From Spirogloea muscicola (taxonomy: Eukaryota; Streptophyta; Zygnematophyceae; Spirogloeales; Spirogloeaceae): a DNA stretch of 27,937 nt. A program made the position numbers and the translations under genes. The stretch is taken from positions 199,216-227,152 of the forward strand of contig WELB01000186.1 of NCBI GenBank assembly GCA_009602725.1, in the 5' to 3' direction. This document shows positions 1 to 8,481 of this stretch, piece after piece; position 1 is the first letter of the stretch, and each line of letters begins with the position of its first letter. The notes under the pieces are model-generated. The model ran no database searches. It worked only from the letters and a program-made list of their open reading frames with translations, and was not told the origin of the DNA.

Positions 1-595
1 CGTCTGCTTCTGGATGTGGTGACTACCGACGCATTTGACCGCTCCCACCCAGCCCACTGCCACCAAGGCTGGGTATGCGGTCGCCTGCGCCGCTCGGGCA
101 AAAGAGATCAAGTACGCCGACCATCCGCCGGAAGACGAGTTCTTCCCGTTGGCAACCATGACATCCATGGGGCACTGGGCGCTCGGTGGCTTGAGCTACT
201 TAACCAGCTCGCCCGCCACGCAATCGCCCGTCGCTTCCATTGTGAACCGGTAGACTTTCCTGCAGCCGGGTCGCTGGCGCAAGTGTATCGCATGCGCTTG
301 GCCGTCTCGCTGCAGAGGTCCATGGCCCGTGCGCTGCACCTTCGTGCCGGAAGAGCCCTCGCTGCTGCCTCTGGCTCTGTCCAGGGGACCCACTTCCAGG
401 ACCCTAGCCTCTCTGATTTGCGGCTGCTTAGCAGGGGTTACTGAGTGATTTGTAGCTGCTTTCCTTCTTTGTGTGCTTTGGTTTCTTAGCGCTTACTCTG
501 GCTTCCTCTGGCCCCCTTCTCGTTCTTTGTTCATTCTTTTTTAGGGCTGGCTTGTCAAGCCCCTATCCTCAATGGGCGAGCCCTTTCTTCGCAGG
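1..595 (+). mobile_element. LINE (non-LTR retrotransposon) C-terminal fragment with 3' UTR, frameshifted
   Basis: This is a decayed 3' end of a LINE-like element that enters from outside the window. One frame reads LLLDVVTTDAFDRSHP. A second frame continues with AGYAVACAARAKEIKYAD and DEFFPLA, and a third with GARWLELLNQLARHA, AGSLAQVYRMRLAVSLQRS, LRAGRALAAASGS and SLSDLRLLSRGY before TGA at 442-444, so at least two frameshifts are present. The same motif order occurs at 6463-7448 and 18313-18651, which supports a shared protein domain. The 3' UTR ends in the stem-loop GGGCTGGCTTGTCAAGCCC, then GGGCGAGCCC and CTTTCTTC at about 595. LINE assignment rests on the Cys/His motif in the 6463 copy and on target-site duplications elsewhere. 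The reverse transcriptase itself is not in the window. Confidence 0.68.
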
Positions 596-703
596 CCCAC
601 CGGACGACGCAATTCCTCCACCTACCTACCCCCGGCCCCGGGGGCCTAGACGCGAAGGGCTGGCTTGTCGGGGGCTTACGCTCAGATCGCCAATTGAGGT
701 GTA

Positions 704-1200
704 TTGAGTGGCGAGGGCTGTAGAAGCCAGGCCGAAAAGCATAAGGAAAAGGAAGCTCATCCAAGAAAGAAACAAAACCAAAACTTTTCAATAGAAGGCA
801 GGTGCTGTGAAAAGGTAGCCCGTAAGAAATTGAAAAGGTCCGAACGGGGTGGGAAGGAAGGACATTTCCAATTCAAGGCAATGGCTGTGGAGAGGCTAGC
901 CCAAAGAAGTGAGCCCAAAGAGATGTGCAAGATAGTTGCTCTGCCAAAGGGCGCAAGGGCTGTGAACAGCCAGCCTGAAGTGTACAAAGGGAGAAGGGCT
1001 CGCCCATAGAGGATAGAAGAGAGAAGGCGCGCGGGGCGCATGAAATGAAATGGAGGCCTATTCAAGCCGATACATTGATCAGGCAGAGTCTAGGGCAAAC
1101 TAAACAGGGCTACATAATACGGAGACCTAAACTAAGGTGCATGAGGTAAGAAGAGAGGATAGGGGCTGAAAAAAGCCAGCATAAAAACGACTGACGTAAG
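704..1200 (-). repeat. Minus-strand array of hairpin modules (LINE-tail type), interrupted by a SINE-like element
   Basis: Read on the minus strand, this stretch repeats a unit built as GGGCTGGCTNTTCACAGCCC, then a GCCC-rich stem and a pyrimidine tail. Clear copies lie near 705-735, 795-830, 870-910, 950-985 and 985-1016. The last is split: its second half (GGGGCTG..AGCC) resumes at 1163 after the inserted element at 1017-1153. No open reading frame in either strand looks coding. Confidence 0.6.
1017..1153 (-). mobile_element. SINE-like element with GC-rich tail, 137 bp, flanked by 9-bp target duplication
   Basis: The segment is flanked by the direct repeat AGAGGATAG (1008-1016 and 1154-1162) and splits a hairpin module whose two halves match uninterrupted modules elsewhere. 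In its own (minus) orientation it ends ATGCGCCCCGCGCGCC followed by TTCTCTCTT. Related copies are at 3523-3630, 11996-12095, 12967-13090 and 14990-15080. They share internal blocks such as CAATGTATYGGCTTGAAT. I see no protein-coding potential and no convincing tRNA-like promoter boxes, so its parent RNA is unknown. Confidence 0.72.
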
Positions 1201-2145
1201 AGAGAAGGTCTGGAAGGGCCGACAGGCACAAGAAGCATGAAACTATTCTTCTATGACTCCTAATACACTATTAGCGCTAATACACACAATCAAGTAAGTA
1301 CCACAAGGGATGGTCAGCTTTATCTGACTGGCCTTTCACAGCCCTCGCCCCTTTTGGATGAGCGTGGTTTTTTCACAGCCCTCAACCCTTGTTCACCCTC
1401 CATCTGGGCTGGCTTACTACAGCCATGTGGCCTGGTTGAGTGATGCCATGGTGCGTTAATGACATAGGCAGGGTTGCAGGCGATTGAGCGACGATCAAAA
1501 CAACCCATGGAGCGACGGTTTAGGATCTGTGGCACGCAGAGCATATACGATTCTGCCTGCCAAAAAAGCCCAGTTACCTATACCGGTCAATGTAGACCTG
1601 CCGGATCTTGGTCTCACGGCTTTCCGACTCCATTGGACCGTGTCCACCACTTTGTAGACTGGCTTGTCCCAGCAATTCCCCCATTTGAAGAGGCCCTTTT
1701 CTACCATTGGAAGAGCTGCTTCTCTTTCATGTGCTCATTCAGGTACTAGAGTCCCCTTCATTTTTTCTTAACTTTCTTATCTTAGTTCTTGTTAATTTTC
1801 TCCACACTTCATTTTACACACAAAGTGCTGGCTTGCTTGGCTTCCCTTTCAAACTTATGTGGACACCGCACCTTCTCTTCTGGCGCCCGGTCTATCTGGT
1901 GTCCGCGCCAGTGCCTTCTTGGCAAGGCGGGCAATGCCCAAATGAAGCCTGCTGGTGCAGCGGCCGCAGCTGCAGCACTGGTAAGTCTAGGTTGGATGTG
2001 TGAGAAATAGACTGGGCCGACTGGACTGCTCGGTCTGGCCTCCTCGCTCCTGGATGCTCGGTCACTGTTGAGGAAACACGGCTATTAGGTAAGCTGTATG
2101 TATACGCCACTATCTATACACTCCTGCATTTTCAGGCAGTTTTTG
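1200..2145. other. No gene seen; degraded repeat debris
   Basis: This stretch holds only weak copies of the hairpin module (near 1335-1440 and 1660-1740, plus orientation). A diverged relative of the SINE-like element lies near 1820-1895, sharing GGCTTGCTTGGC and CCCTTTCAAA blocks. Short ORFs on both strands have no recognisable domains and run through the repeats. Confidence 0.4.
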
Positions 2146-2241
2146 CAGGCAGACTGCGCTCTGGTTGCTGCTTCTGGGTTTCGCTGTGCTGATCCTTATT
2201 AAGCTGCAAGCTACTCTGACTTGCGGCTGCTGACTAGGAAT
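2146..2241 (+). mobile_element. LINE C-terminal remnant
   Basis: Translation in one frame gives ALVAASGF, a stop, then AASYSDLRLLTR. This corresponds to the conserved RALAAASG...SYSDLxLLTRGY end of the LINE family seen intact at 18520-18651. The terminal GY and stop are lost and an internal stop is present, so this is a dead fragment. Confidence 0.55.
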
Positions 2242-2324
2242 AATGGAGGACACACTTGTCGTGGCCACTTGCGTGTGGTGTGTGGTCTGTGTGGTCTAGC
2301 TGTGTGGTCTAGCCTTTCCAGCGA

Positions 2325-2640
2325 CTTCGGAGCATGTCCCCTTCATTCGGGCTGGCCTTTCACATCATTCGCCCCCTGAAAAATATATAAGAACTCCTGA
2401 AAGCCACCGCCTCATTCGGAGAACTTCCCTCTTTGGGCTGCGGCCTTTCCTAGCCATCCCCCTTTCGGGAAGAACCTGCTATCAGTTATCATATGTGGGC
2501 TGGCTTTGCACAGCCCTCGCTACGTTTGGAAGAGCTACTCCTTGGACCTTTGTCCATCTCTGGGCTAGCTTTTTCTTCTTCTTTATCACAGCCCTCGCCC
2601 TTTTGGGAGAGCCACTTTCTTTCTATGGCGGGCGTGGGAG
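2325..2640 (+). repeat. Plus-strand array of hairpin modules
   Basis: At least four diverged copies of the GGGCTGGCTTT...CACAGCCCTCGCC unit follow each other (about 2335-2380, 2420-2475, 2485-2545 and 2555-2632). Each is followed by a GGGAGAGCC-like stem and a pyrimidine run such as CACTTTCTTTCT. The spacing is irregular (60-90 bp), unlike a true tandem repeat. This fits repeated insertion of truncated tails. Confidence 0.55.
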
Positions 2641-2990
2641 GTAACTATTCCAGTAGAAGATGAGTGTGGATCGACAGATCGAGGGCCAGTAGGGGGCGAT
2701 GGCTTTCTTCGATGGCGCGGGAGGCCGAGCAGTGTGCGCTCGCCGACCTAAAGGTCGAGAGAAGGTGCCATGTCATGAGAAGAAAAGACGCTGAGAGGGA
2801 GACAAAGCAAGCCAGTACACAATTTGGTAGAAGAACAATGAACATCCAAGCAGCGCGGAGGTGATAATAGCTGAACACAGCGAGAGACCACCTCCTCGGC
2901 AGTGGTGGGCCACGTCGCCGCGGGGCTCGCTGTGGCGTGCGCCGCAAGGCCACATCCAACGGGGAAGTGGGGGACTTTCCGGCCCCTGCG
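2641..2990. other. No gene or repeat recognised
   Basis: Overlapping ORFs of 60-122 codons occur on both strands, but none has a recognisable motif, start context or splice-consistent extension. No copy of the hairpin module is seen here. Confidence 0.35.
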
Positions 2991-3160
2991 GACGTTGTCC
3001 TGATGTTGCTCACTCGCGGGTACTGAGCTTCCCTAGTGTGTTGTCTTGTTTGGTAGTGCGGTCCTTTTCCAGCACCTTTGTCTTAGGCTTCAGACATTGT
3101 CCATTGTTTTTGGGCTGGCTTTGCCAGCCCCTCTTCTCTATGGGCGAGCACTTTCTAGTT
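2991..3160 (+). mobile_element. LINE 3' end remnant with hairpin tail
   Basis: DVVLMLLTRGY and a stop (3024-3026) mark the very end of the LINE protein. The UTR carries GACATTGTCCATTGTTTTT, then GGGCTGGCTTTGCCAGCCC and GGGCGAGCACTTTCT, matching the tail of the copy at 17607-17835. Confidence 0.6.
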
Positions 3161-3183
3161 CTGACAGCTGGCCTCTCCGTAGT

Positions 3184-3375
3184 GCGGGGACCCGCTTCCA
3201 GGAACCCAGTCTCACTGACCTGAGGCTCTGCTTAGCAGGGGTTACTGAGTGCTTCGTAGCTGCTTAGTTTCTTTTTGTGCTTGTCTTTCTTAGTGCTTCC
3301 CCTTCTCGTCCCTTGTTCATCCTTTTTGGGCTGGCTTTTCCAGCCCCTATCCTCAATGGGCGAGCCCTTCTGCAT
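3184..3375 (+). mobile_element. LINE (type A) C-terminal fragment and tail, frameshifted
   Basis: GTRFQEPSLTDLRL aligns with GTHFQDPSLSDLRLLSRGY of other copies. An indel shifts the last codons out of frame, so the normal stop is missed. The UTR (CTTCTCGTCCCTTGTTCAT..GGGCTGGC..CCAGCCCC..GGGCGAGCCCTTCT) is closely similar to those at 480-595 and 18955-19035. Confidence 0.6.
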
Positions 3376-3439
3376 AGCATCTTCAGGCCCCTTCGTAGCT
3401 GCTAGCGTTTTAGGCCCCTCCGTCATTGGCCCCTTCGAG

Positions 3440-3515
3440 CCCTTGTCAATTCTTTCCGGGCTGGCTTTTCACAGCCCTTGCCCCATTAGGAGCGCCACTT
3501 CTCTTCTCCGTAGCC
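3440..3515 (+). repeat. Hairpin module
   Basis: One module reads CAATTCTTTCCGGGCTGGCT, TTTCACAGCCC, a CCATTAGGAG stem remnant and CCACTTCTCTTCTC. It lies directly upstream of the SINE-like insertion at 3523-3630. Confidence 0.55.
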
Positions 3516-3522
3516 CTATTTC

Positions 3523-3630
3523 AGGTCTCCATAATTTGTAGCCTTGTTTACTTTGCACTAGACTGCCTGAACAATGTATTGGCTTGAATTGGCCTCCCTT
3601 TCAATTTCATGCGCCCCGCGCGCCTTCTAT
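3523..3630 (+). mobile_element. SINE-like element, 108 bp, flanked by 7-bp target duplication
   Basis: The direct repeat CTATTTC flanks it (3516-3522 and 3631-3637). It is a plus-oriented relative of the 1017-1153 element: it begins AGGTCTCCATAAT, contains CAATGTATTGGCTTGAATTG and ends CATGCGCCCCGCGCGCCTTC. Its start agrees with the start of homology in the minus-strand copies, so it may be near full length. Confidence 0.72.
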
Positions 3631-3698
3631 CTATTTCCGAAGGAAATTTCGTGTCTTCTATTTCAGTAAGCGCTCAGTTCTTCAATTGTCGGCCTCTA

Positions 3699-3732
3699 GT
3701 TGGGCAAGCTCTCTTGCCCAACTTTCTTCTTG
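3699..3732 (+). repeat. Perfect 10-bp stem-loop followed by pyrimidine tail
   Basis: GTTGGGCAAG (3699-3708), loop CTCT, then CTTGCCCAAC (3713-3722) is followed immediately by TTTCTTCTT. The layout, a stem-loop abutting a CTT-rich run, matches the ends of the LINE and SINE-like units although the stem sequence differs. It may be the tail of a third element type. A rho-independent terminator is not expected in a nuclear genome. Confidence 0.45.
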
Positions 3733-4129
3733 ACGAAGGGCGCGAGTATTAAGAAAGACTCTACCGGTGAAGTGCGATGGCGGTGATTGGTCAGTCCAGA
3801 AAAAAGAAATGAGCTGCAGCGCGTCCACCGGGGGCGAGTGCTGTGGAAAAGCCAGCCCACAAAAGTGTAAACAAGGCCGGAGAATCGGGAAGGCTTATCC
3901 TACAGGGAGCAAAAGCAGAAAGACGAGAGGCTTCCAACGTCGGCAGGGGACGTGGGTGCACGCCGCCGCAGATCCGGCCCCGCGCCACATTCGCCTGGAA
4001 CCTACCGACGCGCGTGGGCACAGACAAGCTGCAGCCCGCCTGGAGGCTTTGCTACTCGCTTCATCTTGCTTCTTGGCTTCTCCAGTGCAGTCGCACCCGT
4101 CTCCACGGCACCCAAAAGCGACGGGCTGG

Positions 4130-4215
4130 TTCTGGAATGCGCCGCTGCCCCCGCCGCTACGTCACCTAATCCGCCCCCCTCAGTCCCGTCCCCGCCCCCG
4201 CCCCCCCTACATAAG
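4130..4215 (+). promoter_or_regulatory. Candidate heat-shock promoter of the small HSP gene
   Basis: TTCTGGAA at 4130-4137 matches the minimal heat shock element core (TTCnnGAA). A weak TATA-like TACATAAG lies at 4208-4215, about 105 bp before the start codon. The zone between is CCGCCCC-rich. Only one HSE core is seen and functional elements normally need three units, so this remains a candidate. Confidence 0.35.
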
Positions 4216-4318
4216 CAGCTCCCCTCGGCCTGCAGTCCTTACTCTGCGCCCGCCCCGCCCCCACTCCCCCGCGTCTACTCTGCCCCCACCCGCTGCCGTC
4301 GCCCTCGCCGCCTCCGCC

Positions 4319-5807
4319 ATGGCTGCCGCCACCGCCCTCATGTCCGCCTCCAGCGCCCTCGCTTCAGCACCGCTGCTGCGGCGGAGCCCTGCTGCCGGCT
4401 CGCCTGCCCCTCAGCACACATCCTCGCTGAGCCCTGCGCTTCAGCCCAGGAAGTCTGGCATCCTGGGCACTCGCCTCGATGGGCACACTCACGCAGCGCC
4501 TGCTGCCACCAGCAGCAAGGAGTGCATGCTGGTGAGCTTCTGAAGACCCTCACCTTGCTGTTGCATGCCTCTCGACACTGCTTTAGCTTGGCATGGTTTG
4601 GCCTCTGCACTGATACTTGATGCAACATACAGTAGATCGTCACATGGGCGAGCTTAAATACCTGTAAAAGCTGTGGTGAACTGAAGGGGATGCATGCCTT
4701 GACTTGTGCTACAGGTCGCCAGGGCTGGCTGCGGTGAATTTGATTCTCGTGGAGGTCGCACAACAGGCGGTGCCCGGTGGCAGCGCAGGCAAGATGGTGG
4801 CCCCAGCGATGCAGCTGGCCAGCCTCAGAGCGCGCGAAGGGGAATGCCCTCAAGATCCACATTCATGACCCCTTTTGGCCCGCTCAGTAAGTGCTTACTC
4901 TCATAAGTATGGTACATGCCTAAGTATCTGGGTCTTACCCAGGGGTGTTCACCAAAACGTACTGAGACGAAGGCAAGATTGCCTGCTCTATAAGGCGTTG
5001 ACGGACTTATGCTTGAATGCGCTGGATGCTGCGTCCTGCAGATGTGATGGCTGGGACTTGCAATCAGCCTGTAGGCTTCCGCGGATGGGGCATGCAGCCA
5101 CTTGGTCTGAACCAGCTCTTCAACGAGCTTTTCAACGACTTCTCTACGGTTGCGCCTCTTCGGCGGCCAGTCTGGAACGTTCAAGAGACCAGCAATGCTT
5201 ACCAAGTGCGCATGGAGCTGCCCGGCTTCTCCAAGGAGGAGGTGAAGGTCCAGCTTGAGGAAGGCAACATCCTTGTCATCCGAGCCCAGCGTCTTGATGG
5301 AGACAAGGATCCGAAGGGAGAACCTCAGGGCATGCGTCGAAGGGAAGGCTTTCAGGTTTGTACTGTCGGCCTGAGATCAGCAAGTCTAGTGGCAAGCAAG
5401 CTCCCAATGATAATTTAGCAGAAATTCTCTCCTTTGTATGCTCATTGAATTTATGCACTGCCATAGTTATCATGACCCGCTTGACCGAAGGAGCACACGG
5501 CTTGTAGGAAAACTCATCATTTGTTATTCTGTTTTGCCCCGCCTACCGACAGGCTCGCTTCCGTCTTGCGGACAATGTCACTGCTGAGAAGATTGGAGCA
5601 GAGATGAAGAATGGCGTACTGAACTTGACGTTCCCCAAGGTTGTGCAAGAGAAGGCATCAGCGGTGGACATCCAGGTCACAGAGCCAGAGTCCGAGGCTC
5701 AAGCCATTGACCTCCCTTCAGAAAGGGTGGACGAAGCCAACCACTCTGAGCAGAATAAGCCTGACCATGATAAGAGCCAAGACTCTGGCGAGGGTATCCC
5801 ATTGTAG
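4319..5807 (+). CDS. Small heat shock protein (HSP20/alpha-crystallin), probably plastid-targeted, 4 exons
   Basis: Model: exons 4319-4531, 4715-4886, 5042-5355 and 5553-5807, all with GT-AG introns and consistent phases (317 aa). Residues 1-128 are Ala/Ser/Arg-rich with few acids and begin MAAATALMSASSALASA, like a chloroplast transit peptide. The alpha-crystallin domain spans about 171-262, with VWNVQETSNAYQVRMELPGF, KEEVKVQLEEGNILVI and MKNGVLNLTFPKV. VDIQV (271-275) is the likely I/V-x-I/V tail motif that docks between subunits. In the family these are ATP-independent holdases that bind unfolding proteins; plant HSP21 protects thylakoids. FRLAD replaces the common FRLP. About 40 acidic, polar residues after VDIQV are longer than the usual tail. 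A cytosolic location is possible if the N-terminus is not a transit peptide. Confidence 0.92.
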
Positions 5808-6273
5808 ATGAGCTTGATTCATGAAATTATATTCATATAGATACGTTTTGACCTTTGCCAGTATGACACATTATTAGATATTAATTTTTCTGGCCTATCA
5901 CTCAATACCAGCAACAGAGTTCTGCTTGTTGACAGACCCTCTAATATAGGCCGAAACCTGGCTGTGTACTACCCTTTGACATGATATTAGCATTTTGACC
6001 AACCTGTCTGATTGCTGCCTTCGCAAAAGCAGCTGTGCCTATAGCCATTGCTAGGTGTTTGAAGTATGTCAGTCATTGTTTACCAACTAATGCTTGCTGT
6101 AAAAGTATATTGATGAGAAAGTGTTGAGAAGCGGATTTGCGTGGTTACATAACCTTTGGAATAGTGGCAAGAGACTTTTCTTTGAGAATTTGCAGACAGG
6201 ACGAATCCTCCATGAGCACAACGTGTATTGGTGCCTCACATTAAGAAAGTGTCTGGGAAATCTGCCTTTCCAT
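5808..6273 (+). terminator. 3' UTR and downstream region of the small HSP gene; TGTAA at 6098-6102
   Basis: No coding signal is seen. The stretch is more AT-rich than the gene. TGTAA, the usual chlorophyte polyadenylation signal, occurs at 6098-6102, about 290 nt after the stop, and may mark the transcript end. Confidence 0.35.
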
Positions 6274-6275
6274 GN

Positions 6276-6335
<60 letters not shown>

Positions 6336-6340
6336 GAGAG
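6276..6340. repeat. (GA)n microsatellite beside an ambiguous base
   Basis: A pure GA run extends from 6276 to 6332, then an imperfect run to about 6340. An N at 6275 sits at its left edge, so the true length is uncertain. Confidence 0.95.
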
Positions 6341-6462
6341 TGTAGCTTGCCTAGAGGACTTCTTTGCCTCTTCCCCGCCTCTGGTAAATAGCCTGTTCAT
6401 TTTGCTGCCTGGGCTTACGTTTCCGATTGAAAGGCTCAATCACGGAATTTCCATGCTGACAG

Positions 6463-7448
6463 ATGAGCAACCACTGGAGCATCTCCGGATTCTCCTTCAA
6501 GTGGGATGCTCGAGGCCAGGGTCGGCTCCTATCAATTTCGTCGACGGGAGCGTCTGAGAGGCTCCGCGGATTGCCATTGTATGCGGGCTTGCGGATGGGA
6601 AATGCTTTGTTATGCAATGCTCTGCACCGCCGTCTGGGCTTACCATCCCTGTGCTTGGCAGAAGTGACCTAGTGCGAGTGTGGGCTTATTGACAAGGATG
6701 CATTCCTCATGGGTGATCACATGCTCAGGTGTGCCAAAGGCAGCGAGCGCACGGGCTCCCACAACCTCCTATGTGACGAAAAATATGGCATCGAAAAGGA
6801 GGCGGGATATCAAGTGGCTCTATTGAGCACCGGGGTGATACTTGTTCAACTTCGCAAAGGGGTCCCTCAAACGAGGCGTGTCGATCTGGTGGGCGTCCCC
6901 TGGGAGGCGGCAGCGCCCCTCGTGGACGTAGTCCTCACTGACAGCTTGCCCAAGAAAGGGCCCCATTGCCTCTGAGGCCGGCTATGCTGTGAAGGTGGCC
7001 GAGCATGAGAAGTTACATAAATACAAGGACCAAACTGCTGGCGATACCTTATACCCGCTGGCCATAGACAAACACGGGTGATACGGTGGTCGGTGGTCCT
7101 CAGTACTTTGGCTGCTGGCCTCTCAAGCGCTTTCTCTGGCCCTTCTAACTTACTTCTTTCTTTTTCCTGGGCTGGCCATTCACAGCCGTCGCCCTCCACT
7201 GGAAGCGTCTTTCTTCTCAAGCTGACCAGCGGCGCCGCGAACGGGGTGCAGCACTTCCTGGAGGCTCGGTGCCTTTAGGTCTTTTGTCCTGCTACTGTAT
7301 GTGTGTATCTATATCCCTCCAGCGGTTCCAAGGGCTTTCTTTGCACCGCCGAGCCGGTCACGCCCTTGCAGCAGCCTCTGGCTTGTGCAGCGGGGTTGCT
7401 CTTCCTCCCTTCCAGCTCATCTGACTTCCTCCGCTTACACGTGGCACT
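6463..7448 (+). pseudogene. Decayed LINE ORF, C-terminal part with Cys/His motif (type C)
   Basis: This is the longest stretch of the LINE protein here. In order it shows RLGLPSLCLAEVT, an in-frame stop, then CEC...GDHMLRC and SHN (Cys-x-Cys, GDH, Cys, His). This motif pattern is found after the reverse transcriptase in several LINE-like polyproteins. Next come LVDVVLTDSLPKKGP, a frameshift, SEAGYAVKVAEHEKLHKYKD, TLYPLAIDKHG, another stop and YGGRWSSVLWLLAS. A foreign 86-bp insert follows at 7129-7214. The domain ends with ISLQRFQGLSLHRRAGHALA, SGV, PPFQLI, a stop and LPPLTRGT. At least three stops and one frameshift show it is dead. No catalytic YxDD box is visible upstream. Confidence 0.65.
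7129..7214 (+). mobile_element. Hairpin-module insertion inside the LINE coding region, 8-bp target duplication
   Basis: TCTCAAGC occurs at 7121-7128 and again at 7215-7222. The insert carries GGGCTGGCCATTCACAGCC, a CCACTGG stem remnant and the tail GCGTCTTTCT. Removing one repeat copy plus the insert rejoins the LINE coding homology on both sides. Confidence 0.7.
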
Positions 7449-7580
7449 AAGAGTGCCCTCTCTGCCTAGCTTGTGGCTCCGCTAATAGTCATGAACACCC
7501 TCTGTATGCACTTGGCTGGCTTTTTTGCAGCCACTCTTTTGATATCAGCAGCCGCATTCTTCTCTTTCACGGGAAGATGT
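7449..7580 (+). repeat. LINE type C 3' UTR, also present at 21384-21515 (-)
   Basis: The stretch shares GCCCTCTCTGCCTAGC, ATGAACACCC, TATGCA..TGGCTGGC, ATCAGCAGCCGCATTC and a terminal CACGGGAA with the minus-strand copy. In both, it follows directly after the LTRG/LTGGY end of the LINE protein, so it is best read as a UTR. Confidence 0.55.
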
Positions 7581-8481
7581 AAACAGATTAGAGGGGAATG
7601 TAGGCCTGGCTGCTAGCTTACAGACTGCGACTGCGATTGCATACCCTGCTTTTCTAGTGGTCATGACCTGAGGTTGCTGCAACAGGCATTGTATTATGCA
7701 GAGGCAAATAGATGCTGGCGCCATTGCAACGTGTGATGAAGAGGAAAGGGTTGGGGTCATCTTGACAAATAGCAGTGTAAAGGCACTGCAATAGTAAGTT
7801 GATCAACGCATGAAAGCAAGCCAACACAGAATGCTATGCATGTGCAAGAATTGTTTGGGAATAGGTAACTCTGGAGGAGCTATGTAATATGACAGTAAAT
7901 TACTACAACGTTGTGCATCCGTGAAAGGGATTGCCAACAGTGACTCTGAACAATCTTAACACCTTGCTTTCATCTTCGAAGCACACAATACGTGCAACAC
8001 TCACATTGACCATCAGGCATGGCCTGACGAAAAGTCACGTAAGGCACAATTAGGCCTCCGGCTGCATGCACTTCGTGCATTTGTAAATGAAGGCGGTAAA
8101 TCGCTGAAGTGTGGCATCCAACATGGAGGTCCACAGGCTGCCCCACAAAATCTGACAAATGCCAGGTCCCAGGTTTGCGAAGAAAGCAATACCAAAGGGA
8201 TGTGTTGCAGTCACGCACAGCAATAAAAGAGTAGCTTGGTGGAGGAGTGCAAGAGAGCCCGGAGGGCTAGTGACACATAAGGAAGCAATAGAACGTCGAT
8301 GAAGTTGGCAATGGATGACCAGATATGTAGTAGTGCTTGTTGTCCACCATTGAAGACAAAATCCATTTGAAGAGGTAGCCATGGTTTGCTTTGCATGCTT
8401 GCCATCACTTGGGAGAAGCAGAGGAGTAGCAGGAGACCGAGCATGGGGCAGCATGCTGCTGGAAGCAGTAGGTTCACAGCT
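7581..8481. other. Probable 3' UTR/intergenic region of the bHLH gene; no other gene recognised
   Basis: Overlapping minus-strand ORFs (for example 8050-8454) are in conflicting frames and carry no known motif. TTACA at 7618-7622, which is TGTAA on the minus strand, could be a distant polyadenylation signal for the bHLH gene, but at about 860 nt from the stop this is weak. Confidence 0.35.

Noticed and set aside
3699-3732. Rho-independent terminator
   Set aside because: The setting is nuclear eukaryotic DNA, and the T-rich run is interrupted by C. A retroposon tail explains it better.
3767-4620. ORFs of 258 and 222 codons upstream of and over the small HSP start
   Set aside because: The 258-codon ORF only extends the true first exon upstream through a hairpin module and the promoter. 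The 222-codon one is in another frame of the same stretch.
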